64,000 nt of DNA from RGIG5579 sp045602025. Lineage in GTDB: Bacteria; Bacillota; Clostridia; Oscillospirales; SIG627. A program made the translations under genes and the position numbers. The notes under the pieces are model-generated. The model had not been told where the DNA came from. It saw nothing but the letters and a program-made list of their open reading frames with translations, and made no database searches. The DNA is taken from assembly GCA_045602025.1 (NCBI GenBank), contig JAZSAT010000015.1, positions 1 to 64,000 on the forward strand, read 5' to 3'. This document shows, piece after piece, positions 7,613 to 15,724 of this stretch; positions within the stretch are counted from its first letter, which is position 1; each line of letters starts with the position of its first letter.

Positions 7613-10600
7613 TTAATCGAAGAGTTCTACCTTGTCGCCGATCTCGCTTTCGTTTCCGGGATTGGCAGGGGTGATTACCTGATTAATATTATTGATATAA
7701 TTGTGGGTTTTCTGAATGTAAATAAGAACTTGCTTTGCAAGCCTATTATCGGGCTCGTTGTTGATGATCATCTGTGCGATCCAATCTACCTGATCTGAAA
7801 GCTTTAAGCAAACCTTATCGTTCTTATCGTAGACGGTAATGCTCTTTTCGTTCTGCATCTTGGACACACTGATGAACAGATCGATGGAGAATTTGTAAAT
7901 TTCGCCATCGAAAACGGGATCGGAAATGTCACAAATACTCGTTACATCCTCACCATCAACAAGAACCTTGAGATCTTCTGCATCTTCTGCATTTTGTGCC
8001 TGGCCGTAAAGGCGAATGGCAATGGCGTCATTCATCAAAAGATTCTTTCCGGTAAAGGTGAGAAGTGCTCCGTCTTCTCCACGCTCTCCGCTGGGAGCAG
8101 GAGTGATCACCTTGTAACCGAGGGTGTGCACATTGTTTTCACCGTTTGCGACTCTGCCAAGATCTGCAATGGACTGGAAGAGTGCTTTCTCATTGGGTCT
8201 TGTGGAGTTTAATACACCAAGCTCTGCAAGCTTTATAATCGTATTGTGCTCGGCTGCTTTAGAATCATACATCGCAGTTGCAATGACTTCGAATTCAGTA
8301 TTAAAGTCGGAAAGGCCGATGCCGTTAAATACAAGTGCGTAGTAATTACCCTCCAAAACAAGATCGGAATAAGATCCGGAAGCGATTTCCTTCCCGTCGA
8401 GCTTAACCACATAAGTGAAGCGTTCGGTAATATCTGCCTTGTTGTAGTAGAACTTAACGCCTACTCTGGTGTCGAGGATCAGCTTTGCACCAATAGGTGA
8501 CATACTGTAACCTACGATGGAGTATCCGTTTTCGGTTACTTCTTTGTAAGAGCCTGCACTGCCGCTTCCGCTTGAGATAACCACAATTTCGGCTTCGGAA
8601 ATATCATTTGCGAAGAAGTACTCGTGCTCATTCATCCAGCCTTCTTTTTGATCAATGTTGAAAGTGCCGGTTACTTTGTCAGCGGAAACAAAGGAATTCT
8701 TTCCGAGAATAAGAGCACCTGTACCGCCCGCCGCATTTTCACAAGCGAGAGATCCGTAAATTGCGGGAGAACCGTTTGCGGTGGAAAGTGTAATGTCGGT
8801 ACCGCTTGCGGTGCCGTAAAATTCACCGCCTGCAATGGTGGTGCTGTGGGAAGCGGTGCTTCCTGCTGCGTCACCGCTGAAAAATTCTTTTTCAAATACA
8901 GCACTGCTTCCTGCAGGAACTGTGGTTGTGATGGTGCCTGCAGTTGCATCGGTGCCGCCGCAGCCGGTCACAAACTTTTTGGTGATGGTACCGCCAAGAA
9001 TGTTGCTTATTGTGTTGCCGGTTACATTTCCTTTTTTGCCGGAGCCGTAGAAGGTAGCAATTTCGCCGCCCTTTACCGTGTTTGTAACAGTGCCGGGAAT
9101 GGAGCCGCCGGCTTCGTTGCCTCCGTAGAAGGTAGTGATCAAACCACCGTTTACGGTAGTTTCTACGCTTGTGTTGATCTTGCCGGAGACGGTGCCTGCG
9201 TAGAGCGTAGTGATGGTACCATCGTTGATCGTGGAGGTGATCGCACCGTTTACCGTTCCGGTATTGGAAGCACCGTAGAAGGTGGTAATGTTGCCGCCGT
9301 TTACAATGTTTATGATCTTGCCGTTAACAGTGGCAGAAGCGGTACCGCCCATAAAGGAACCGATGGTCGTTCCCTTGCCGATGGTTGTTTGAATGGCAAT
9401 GTTTTCGGTAGAATCGCTGTTCACCGCAGTTCCGTTAGAGCCAGCGTAGAAGGTATTGATGGAAGTATTTGAAAGATTGTTGGTAATGGTCTTAACCGCA
9501 CCGCCGGTTCTGGAGCCTGCATAGAAGAAGTGGCTGGAGGCACCGGTAAAGTTGTTTACAATATTTTCTACAATGAAATCACTGGTGCTCATTGCCTTGA
9601 AGATTCTTGCACCGCCAAAGCCTGAATAAACATTTGCAGTTCCTGAGAAATTGTTTTCAACATCGCGGATCTTAATTGCGCCATTGCCGATAGATGCACC
9701 GATAAAAGCAAAGGTTGTAGTTTCAGCAGTTCCGCTTTCATCGGTCAAAATACCGCCCTGAACGGAAATGTTTGCATTTCCGCCGATATTGTTTGTAACC
9801 TTAGGAATTACAACATCTTTGTTGTAGCCGGCAGAACCGCCTACAAAGCTTAGGAGGAAATTGCCTCCTGTTACGTTGTTTATAACTTCGCCGACGCTTG
9901 TCATACTGCCTGTAGTGTATACACCGATAAAGCCGCCCTTGAAGGTACCGCCTGTGATCGTGTTTACCGTACCAAGGGTACCTGCGCCGCCTGCGGTTGT
10001 GTGAACTGCAGTGCTACCGTTTGCTTCACCTAAGGTGCCGCCCAAAACATTCAGCTTGGAATAGCCGGTAAGGCTGTATTCGCCCTTTGCTGCGACAAGC
10101 TCTTTGACAATAGAAGTATCTTTTGCATCTTTGCCGATCGTAATGGCAAGATCACCTGTGTGAGTGCTACCGTTAATACCGATCAGAGAAGTAACGGTTG
10201 CCCCACTTTTCACGATGACTTCGGATTCCTTGATGGAAACGTTGGAAGAGGTTCTTCCTTTTACATTGGCTACCGTACCGCCGTCAACGATTACTTTTGC
10301 GACGATCTTGGGAGAATTCGCGGTGGTTTCACCTCCCACTGCAGAAGCGGTGCCATTATAGGATGTGCCTTTTCCGAAGGTGACAGAGGTAACAGTACCG
10401 TCCGGGATGCTTTCCCAGGCACCAAAGGCACCGGAGGAGGCAAAATCATCACCGTTGAAGGAGGTAGTAGTATTACCGAAGGTAACATTTTCAAATACTA
10501 CTTCGCCGCTTCCTGCATAGAATGCGGAATTTGCTGCCGTGTTCAGAGTAAGATTTTTAAAAATATAACTGTTTCCGGAAGCTACCTTTGCAGCGGAAAG

Positions 10601-12016
10601 AGAAAGGGACGCACCGCTTTGTCCTTCAATGATAATGGGAAGGCGGTCGCCATCGTTATTAAAGATGGTGCTTTCACCGAAGAGAAGGGAAGAGGTGTCT
10701 GTTGCCGCGCCGGTAAGAAGAACTCGGATTGCATCATCTGTCGCAAAAGAGCCGTTCTTTTTGGAATCAATGGCTTTTGCAATGGTCTTATAAGGAGCGT
10801 TTTTGCTGCCGGTTCCGGTAGAGTCGTTACCGGAAGAAGCATTTACATAAACATCTGTGGTGTTGTAGGTAAATACAACATTGAATTTGTAAACCTTAAT
10901 AACACCGTTTTTCGCAGCAACCTTTACCGTGATCACATTGTCTTCATCGGGTAAGAGATCTTTGTTGCCGGAAATATAAGAAGTTGCATTTTCAGATACG
11001 GGAACAGGCTTCACATCAACCGATGTGGTTCCGTAAACGAGGTTCAGTGTATATTCCGTTTTTTCGGAAGAAAATTCTTCTGCCAAAGAGCCACTGCCGA
11101 AGGTGATGGAAGAAAGAAGTGCATTTGCATCTTCGGGGTTGGGTTCGTTGGTAAGATCTACCATAAAAGGAACTGTCTTGATTTTGCCGTCCGGCTGATT
11201 TTCTGCCTCTGCGGGCTCGGACATTGCACAGTGGAGAACACCGACCTGGGTGCTTCCGGAATAGAGATTAAGATCAAAGGAGAAATAACCGTAAGCGGGA
11301 ACAGAGGCCGTGCTCTTTCCGCTGGCAAGGAGTGCATCCTCGAAGTCAAGCTCTACTTCGAAAATCGTAACAGGATCGCCTGCAGCATCCTCAGAAACCG
11401 ATCCCCAATAGGGAAGGGCGTAAGAAAGAGCCTTGTTATAACGGCGGGAAGCGGTGGTATTCGTGATGGTTCCGTCTTCGGCAACCTTTCGGCCGGAAAC
11501 TGCGGTTACCTGTGTGTCAAGCCATGTGCCGTCATCATATTTTGCGGAATTGGCATTGTTCATAATGAAGGTGGTCAATGCACCGGAGTTTTTGGTGTCG
11601 TTGTCACTTGCGTCTCCAAAGCCGAGGAAGGTAGTCAGACCGTAGTTGCCGGTGTGATTGCTTTCCTGAATGATAATGCCTGCATACAGGGCATCCTCAT
11701 CGCGGGAAAGGTAAAGATCAATATAAGAAGGAAGGGTATAGTCCAAGGGATTGCCGTTCATATCCTCTGCCCAAAAGCCGTTGTTTTCTTTTGTCAAATG
11801 GTAAACGGGATTCTCGGTGCCGTATTCAAGCACATCGCTGCCATTCAATTTATGTCCGTTGATGATACCGTCTTGAACAGGGGGATGCTCTACCGATTTT
11901 GATAAAATGGTGTTTTGATCGTAAGGAACATTTTCAGCGAAAGCAAATGCCGCAACTGAAAGGACAAGGAGAACGCTCAGCGTAAGAGCAATGATCGATT
12001 TTTTATTCAGTTTCAT
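7613..12016 (-). CDS. Large secreted repeat protein, cadherin-like and beta-solenoid-like
   Basis: A 1467-residue secreted protein. A Sec signal (cut near AFA/ENVPYD, residue 27) is followed by a DOMON/CBM9-like region to about 290, a cadherin-like beta-sandwich (about 293-385, with SSEKTEYTLNL and KVYKFNVVF), then a right-handed-solenoid-like region opening NASSGNDSTGTGSKNAPYKT, the usual start of parallel beta-helix sheets. From about residue 890 to 1020, 25-residue repeats of the form NGG-ITTFYGG occur. Residues about 1175-1467 form a module shared with the BspA-like protein at 45419. No LPxTG or S-layer homology motif is visible, so attachment is unexplained. It follows the 695-residue DUF4886 gene by 17 bp with a GAAAGGAGAAC site and is probably co-transcribed with it. 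Function unknown; a glycan-binding or adhesive surface role is likely. Confidence 0.85.
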   Translation of the reverse strand: MKLNKKSIIALTLSVLLVLSVAAFAFAENVPYDQNTILSKSVEHPPVQDGIINGHKLNGSDVLEYGTENPVYHLTKENNGFWAEDMNGNPLDYTLPSYIDLYLSRDEDALYAGIIIQESNHTGNYGLTTFLGFGDASDNDTKNSGALTTFIMNNANSAKYDDGTWLDTQVTAVSGRKVAEDGTITNTTASRRYNKALSYALPYWGSVSEDAAGDPVTIFEVELDFEDALLASGKSTASVPAYGYFSFDLNLYSGSTQVGVLHCAMSEPAEAENQPDGKIKTVPFMVDLTNEPNPEDANALLSSITFGSGSLAEEFSSEKTEYTLNLVYGTTSVDVKPVPVSENATSYISGNKDLLPDEDNVITVKVAAKNGVIKVYKFNVVFTYNTTDVYVNASSGNDSTGTGSKNAPYKTIAKAIDSKKNGSFATDDAIRVLLTGAATDTSSLLFGESTIFNNDGDRLPIIIEGQSGASLSLSAAKVASGNSYIFKNLTLNTAANSAFYAGSGEVVFENVTFGNTTTSFNGDDFASSGAFGAWESIPDGTVTSVTFGKGTSYNGTASAVGGETTANSPKIVAKVIVDGGTVANVKGRTSSNVSIKESEVIVKSGATVTSLIGINGSTHTGDLAITIGKDAKDTSIVKELVAAKGEYSLTGYSKLNVLGGTLGEANGSTAVHTTAGGAGTLGTVNTITGGTFKGGFIGVYTTGSMTSVGEVINNVTGGNFLLSFVGGSAGYNKDVVIPKVTNNIGGNANISVQGGILTDESGTAETTTFAFIGASIGNGAIKIRDVENNFSGTANVYSGFGGARIFKAMSTSDFIVENIVNNFTGASSHFFYAGSRTGGAVKTITNNLSNTSINTFYAGSNGTAVNSDSTENIAIQTTIGKGTTIGSFMGGTASATVNGKIINIVNGGNITTFYGASNTGTVNGAITSTINDGTITTLYAGTVSGKINTSVETTVNGGLITTFYGGNEAGGSIPGTVTNTVKGGEIATFYGSGKKGNVTGNTISNILGGTITKKFVTGCGGTDATAGTITTTVPAGSSAVFEKEFFSGDAAGSTASHSTTIAGGEFYGTASGTDITLSTANGSPAIYGSLACENAAGGTGALILGKNSFVSADKVTGTFNIDQKEGWMNEHEYFFANDISEAEIVVISSGSGSAGSYKEVTENGYSIVGYSMSPIGAKLILDTRVGVKFYYNKADITERFTYVVKLDGKEIASGSYSDLVLEGNYYALVFNGIGLSDFNTEFEVIATAMYDSKAAEHNTIIKLAELGVLNSTRPNEKALFQSIADLGRVANGENNVHTLGYKVITPAPSGERGEDGALLTFTGKNLLMNDAIAIRLYGQAQNAEDAEDLKVLVDGEDVTSICDISDPVFDGEIYKFSIDLFISVSKMQNEKSITVYDKNDKVCLKLSDQVDWIAQMIINNEPDNRLAKQVLIYIQKTHNYINNINQVITPANPGNESEIGDKVELFD
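8962..9335 (-). repeat. 25-residue tandem coding repeats (NGG-ITTFYGG type)
   Basis: Five successive units within the large surface protein, each about 75 bp, encode a beta-strand, an NGG or DGT turn, then ITTFYG or a variant (ITTFYGA, ITTLYAG, ITTFYGG, IATFYGS, ITKKFVT). The pattern suggests coils of a beta-solenoid. Weaker units extend further N-terminally. Confidence 0.75.
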
Positions 12017-12033
12017 TTTCTGTTCTCCTTTCT

Positions 12034-14121
12034 TTATTTAGCGTAGTTTGCGCCGTAAAGATCGGCAACTGCCTGATGTGCAGCTTCCTGCAGTGCGCTG
12101 ATCTTTGCTTCGGAAATTGTGTATTCCGTAGGACGCCAGGTGTTGCCGAGACAGCTTCTGCCGGTAATGGTTTCATACCAGGTGCAGGCATTCAGATACT
12201 GACCGCCGCCGGTGGTACCGTCGTGGTAGTTGTCACCGCCGGTTCCTTTGTTACAAAGGGTGTCACCGATGAGGCTGTTTGCTCTTGCAAGAGCCCAGGC
12301 ATTTCCGCTGGGAACCACGGGGAAGAAGTCATAGCCGGAAAGCTTCTTGGGAGGATTCATCATTTGGGAAATGGTGTAGATGGTCTTCTTGATGTTTTCG
12401 TGCTCTGCTGCCTGCTGTTCTGCGGAGGCCATGCTCCAAGAGCCGTTGACATAGCCTACCTGGAAGGACCAGGTCTGATGCATCAAAAGGGTTGCATTCG
12501 GCTCGGTTGCTTCCAAATAGCGGAAGATATTGGGAAGATAAGGAACAGATTCTTCCATGCACTTTTCATAAGAATTGGATTCGTTGATACCGTAGTGGTC
12601 CTGAACGCTGATAAAGTCCCATTCGGGTCTTTCCAGATTCTCTTTCCACGCAAGACAATCTTTCGTGTTCATATTGGTAGAAATGGTGGTACCGGCAGGG
12701 TTATCCACATGAGAAATGAAGGTCAGAACATTTTCACCCTCTTGCGTGTCGTTGTTGGTATAATCGTGGATCAGCCAGTTCCAGGTGTTCTTTGCAGGAA
12801 CGCCGGACCAATAGGTGTTGCAGATATTTAATTTGATTCCGTCTGCCGCAGCGATCTGGATCAGCTCGTCCAAATAGTAGTAGTTAAAGCTGCAGCCGAT
12901 CATCAGAACATTGTATTCTGCATCAAATTCCTTGTTCTGTGCGTCGTAGAAGTGGTTGGATACGGTAACATAATCGCCGTAAACCACGGTACCGTCGCTG
13001 TAAACAGCGTAGGGTCTCAAGGTAACGAAAGAGGAATCGGTGATCTGGAAGGTATAGGCTCCGCTTCCGTTCAGATTTGTGCCTTCATTGGTATAAGAAA
13101 GATTTGTCTTTCCTATATTCGCGGTTGCGCCCTTTAAAATACCCTTTGCTGTGATACCGCTGCCTTCTACGGCGTAGCTTGCAGTATAGGCGTAAGTGGT
13201 ACCGCTGACTTCTGCAGAAAGGGAAGTGATCTCAGGCTTTGCATAAGTCTTGGAAGGGGCCGTGCCCATCATATTGATTACATGAGGAATGATATTTCTG
13301 GTCGTTCCGTAATCAGCTTTAAATGCTTCACCGATGGTTTGTCCGGTAGGCAAAGCAAGGTCTTTGGAAAGACCGTAATGCCAGTAGCTGACACCGGAAG
13401 AACCATTGTAAAAACCTACGAAAGCATAAAGGTACAGTCTGTCCCCGTCGTTAAAGCTTACGGAAGAACGGGCGATTTTAATTTCGTAAGTCGTGTTGTT
13501 CTGATCATAGGTTCCGGTAGAGTCTGTGGCACTGTCTGTTTTTGCAGAGCGCTCTGCATATACATAATCCGTACCGCTGCCGGAGCCGGTAGCACCGCCG
13601 GAGGCGGAAAGGAGCATCGAGTAGGATTTTGCACCGGAAAAGGGACTTTCACTGGTTTCACCGAAGTTCGTTCCCAAATACATTGCCAAAGCGTATTTGC
13701 TTGCAGAATAGGTCCTGCTGATCAGATCATAGTAGAAGTAGAGGTACTCGTCGTCGTAAGTAGCATAAATATTAAGCTGCTTCGGGCGGTACTCTGTAGC
13801 AATGTCGGTGATAGCGGATCCGGCCGTGTCACCGGGAGCGGACACAAAGATGCCGTCGGATGCACCGCTGGACTGACCGAAGCTGTTAATGAGCACATAG
13901 GAATTCTTTTCCGCTGCGCTCATCGTACCGTCAACGGTTATTGTATTTGCGGTGGAATATACATCGGAGTGATCCTGTCCGAAAGCTTCCATCGCATAGG
14001 GGTAAGGTGCCGCCTTTGGATCTGCGCTTGCCGTGGTAGGGGTCAGCACAGAAAGAACGGGCAGAAGAATCGCAATGAGGCAGATGCCTGTTACGATCTT
14101 CCAGGTTGTTTTCTTGTTCAT
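12034..14121 (-). CDS. Secreted DUF4886 SGNH-like protein with DOMON/CBM9-like N-terminus
   Basis: A 695-residue exported protein. A Sec signal (cut near ASA/DPKA, residue 34) is followed by a DOMON/CBM9-like region (about 45-290, with ITVDGTMSAAEKNSY and YLYFYYDL), a beta-sandwich linker, and a C-terminal DUF4886 domain from about residue 400. The domain has VLMIGCSFNYYY (GCS instead of the GNS of the lipoprotein paralogues), NYHDGTTGGG (DxxH) and SCLGNTWRP. It lacks a lipobox, unlike the other three. A carbohydrate-binding front with an SGNH-like back suggests a secreted polysaccharide esterase; this is inference. It is the promoter-proximal gene of a two-gene unit with the 1467-residue protein. 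Confidence 0.83.
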   Translation of the reverse strand: MNKKTTWKIVTGICLIAILLPVLSVLTPTTASADPKAAPYPYAMEAFGQDHSDVYSTANTITVDGTMSAAEKNSYVLINSFGQSSGASDGIFVSAPGDTAGSAITDIATEYRPKQLNIYATYDDEYLYFYYDLISRTYSASKYALAMYLGTNFGETSESPFSGAKSYSMLLSASGGATGSGSGTDYVYAERSAKTDSATDSTGTYDQNNTTYEIKIARSSVSFNDGDRLYLYAFVGFYNGSSGVSYWHYGLSKDLALPTGQTIGEAFKADYGTTRNIIPHVINMMGTAPSKTYAKPEITSLSAEVSGTTYAYTASYAVEGSGITAKGILKGATANIGKTNLSYTNEGTNLNGSGAYTFQITDSSFVTLRPYAVYSDGTVVYGDYVTVSNHFYDAQNKEFDAEYNVLMIGCSFNYYYLDELIQIAAADGIKLNICNTYWSGVPAKNTWNWLIHDYTNNDTQEGENVLTFISHVDNPAGTTISTNMNTKDCLAWKENLERPEWDFISVQDHYGINESNSYEKCMEESVPYLPNIFRYLEATEPNATLLMHQTWSFQVGYVNGSWSMASAEQQAAEHENIKKTIYTISQMMNPPKKLSGYDFFPVVPSGNAWALARANSLIGDTLCNKGTGGDNYHDGTTGGGQYLNACTWYETITGRSCLGNTWRPTEYTISEAKISALQEAAHQAVADLYGANYAK

Positions 14122-14169
14122 AGACTTCTTTCCTTTCTCGAAAAAGTAAGTATATAATTATACACATGT

Positions 14170-14198
14170 ATTTTATCATATAGCGCGCGTGAAAACAA
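14170..14198 (-). promoter_or_regulatory. Probable promoter of the secreted DUF4886 operon
   Basis: On the minus strand TTGTTT, 17 bp, TAAAAT, about 48 bp before the start codon. A second TATAAT lies a little downstream without a good -35 box. The weak -35 leaves room for an activator. Nothing else is recognisable in the 14122-14262 gap. Confidence 0.5.
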
Positions 14199-14262
14199 TT
14201 GACATTTTCGCGAAAAAAAAGCCGATAAATTATGCAATATGTCAAGGGAAAAGCAAAGTAAA

Positions 14263-14290
14263 AAAACGGTGCCGATCCGGCACCGTTTCA
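14263..14290 (-). terminator. Terminator overlapping the nth stop codon
   Basis: On the minus strand, AAACGGTGCC / GGCACCGTTT with a four-base loop followed by a U-run. The TGA stop of nth is the first part of the element. Confidence 0.88.
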
Positions 14291-14947
14291 TTCGTTTTCA
14301 AATTGAAAGGGACAACTCTCGCATTTTGGGTTTTGTGCTTTGCAGTATTCTCTTCCGAGAAGTATGATCCGATGGCAAAAATCGGACTGCTCCTTCTTCG
14401 GAATGATCTTCTCTAAATCCTTTGTAACCCGGGCAGGGTTTTCACTGTCTGTCAGAGAAAACCTTCCCGCAAGGCGGATACAGTGGGTATCGGCAACGAT
14501 GTGAGGGTCACCGAAAACATCTCCCATCATTAGATTCGCAATCTTTTCCCCAACACCGGGAAGAGAAAGAAGTGTCTCTTTATCCTCGGGTACTTTTCCG
14601 TCAAACTCTAATAAAAGAACTTGACTCATTTCCTTGATCTGACTGGCTTTTGTACGAAAAAGTCCGCAAGGACGCACCGCTTCCTCTAATTCGGGAAGCG
14701 AAGCGCAGGCAAATGCTTTTACATCCGGGTATTTCTTAAATAAGGAAACAGAAACCTCATTTACTCTTTTATCGGTGCACTGCGCGGAAAGCCGAGCCAT
14801 TACAAGCAGCCGAAAGGGATCTCCCTGAAAATCCAAGGCACATTTTGCATCCGGATAGATTTCTTTTAATTTTTTGTGGATCTGTTCGGCTCGAAGCTTT
14901 TTGCTTTTTGAAAACCGATGCAGTAAAGGACACTTTTTTTGCGTCAT
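14288..14947 (-). CDS. nth: Endonuclease III (DNA glycosylase/AP lyase), three-Cys variant
   Basis: A base-excision repair enzyme that removes oxidised pyrimidines. Seen: the helix-hairpin-helix LPGVGEKIAN with the catalytic lysine, and the catalytic aspartate in VADTH. Length of 219 residues is normal. The C-terminal iron-sulphur loop is incomplete: C-x6-C-x2-C is present (YCKAQNPKCESC), but the protein ends PFQFENE without the fourth cysteine expected five residues on. ATG 14947 gives a 7-base spacing to AAGGAG; ATG 14950 is an equally good in-frame neighbour, and earlier starts lie in the promoter. Single-gene unit with its own promoter and terminator. Confidence 0.93.
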   Translation of the reverse strand: MTQKKCPLLHRFSKSKKLRAEQIHKKLKEIYPDAKCALDFQGDPFRLLVMARLSAQCTDKRVNEVSVSLFKKYPDVKAFACASLPELEEAVRPCGLFRTKASQIKEMSQVLLLEFDGKVPEDKETLLSLPGVGEKIANLMMGDVFGDPHIVADTHCIRLAGRFSLTDSENPARVTKDLEKIIPKKEQSDFCHRIILLGREYCKAQNPKCESCPFQFENE

Positions 14948-14975
14948 CATTTTTCTCCTTTTATCCGATAAAACC

Positions 14976-15004
14976 ATTATAAAATGACAAAAAGAGAAAG
15001 TCAA
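14976..15004 (-). promoter_or_regulatory. nth promoter
   Basis: Minus strand TTGACT, 17 bp, TATAAT; the -10 box is 26 bp before the ATG. Near-consensus sigma-A promoter. Confidence 0.85.
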
Positions 15005-15039
15005 TATGATCACAAAACTTGCTTTTTTTTACCGAACAC

Positions 15040-15069
15040 TTGATTTTTTATGTAGATATGGAGTACAAT
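15040..15069 (+). promoter_or_regulatory. Promoter of the P-loop kinase gene
   Basis: TTGATT, 18 bp, TACAAT, with the ATG 30 bp downstream. This placement rules out the longer in-frame start at 15019. Confidence 0.65.
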
Positions 15070-15099
15070 ATGCATATACAGTTTTTAGGAGGCACTGCT

Positions 15100-15657
15100 A
15101 TGAATCAGGTGATTGCGCTTGTCGGAATGTGCGGCAGCGGCAAAAGTGTTTGCTGTGAGGAATTTCAGAAAAGCGGCTGGGAGTATGTATACTTCGGCGG
15201 CGTTACTATGAAAGAGCTTGAGAAAAGAGGCCTCGAGAGAAATGAGGTCAATGAGAGAGCTGTTCGGGAAGAGCTTAGAAAAACATACGGCCCAGCAGCC
15301 TTTGCGATCCTTCTTCAGGATGAGATCAAAGAAAAACTTCAAAAAAGCAATGTTTGCCTTGACGGCCTTTATTCCTGGTCAGAGCTTAAGGTGCTGAGAG
15401 AAGCCCTTGGCGATCTTCTTACCGTTGTGGCGATTGTTACCGAAAGGAAAAAACGCTACGGCAGAATCGCTCAAAGAGTGATCCGCCCCCTGACTCCCGA
15501 GCAGGCGGAGAGCCGCGATGTAGCTGAGATTGAGAATATGGAAAAGGGCGGTCCCATTGCTATGGCGGATCTTTTCCTGTTTAACGACGGAGATATTGAC
15601 GAATTTCGTGCAGCGACTCGCAGGATCATTGCCCGCGCCGAAAATGGCGAACTGTAA
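15100..15657 (+). CDS. P-loop nucleotide kinase, dephospho-CoA kinase-like
   Basis: A 185-residue protein with an N-terminal Walker A (GMCGSGKS, residues about 8-15) and a small-kinase fold pattern: a lid-like basic stretch (ERKKRYGRIAQR), then RDVAEIENMEKGG, and a C-terminal ADLFLFNDG reminiscent of the AD-VI-N-G end of CoaE-type kinases. It resembles the AAA/dephospho-CoA kinase-like group rather than the regular CoaE, so the substrate is not certain. ATG 15100 is chosen for its TTAGGAGG site seven bases upstream. It is followed within 70 bp by a new promoter, so it is probably monocistronic. Confidence 0.75.
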   Translation: MNQVIALVGMCGSGKSVCCEEFQKSGWEYVYFGGVTMKELEKRGLERNEVNERAVREELRKTYGPAAFAILLQDEIKEKLQKSNVCLDGLYSWSELKVLREALGDLLTVVAIVTERKKRYGRIAQRVIRPLTPEQAESRDVAEIENMEKGGPIAMADLFLFNDGDIDEFRAATRRIIARAENGEL

Positions 15658-15668
15658 GCAGCTGTTTG

Positions 15669-15697
15669 TTGACAAATTGACTTCTTTGGTCTATAAT
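15669..15697 (+). promoter_or_regulatory. Promoter of the acyl-AMP ligase/ACP unit
   Basis: TTGACA, 17 bp, TATAAT: full consensus in both boxes. The start codon lies 28 bp after the -10 box. Confidence 0.9.
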
Positions 15698-15724
15698 TCT
15701 CCTTGGTTTGAAATTTGAAAAAGG

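Noticed and set aside
8624..9472. 282-residue Cys/Gly-rich plus-strand frame within the giant surface protein
   Set aside because: Its apparent repeats are the complement of the ITTFYGG coding repeats. The minus-strand protein has a signal peptide, binding site and domain matches; this frame has none.
14263..14290. The nth TGA plus hairpin as a selenocysteine insertion site restoring a fourth ligand
   Set aside because: The hairpin is a GC stem with a U-run, typical of a terminator. Readthrough would give an unrelated tail, and the TGA is seven residues from the third Cys rather than five.
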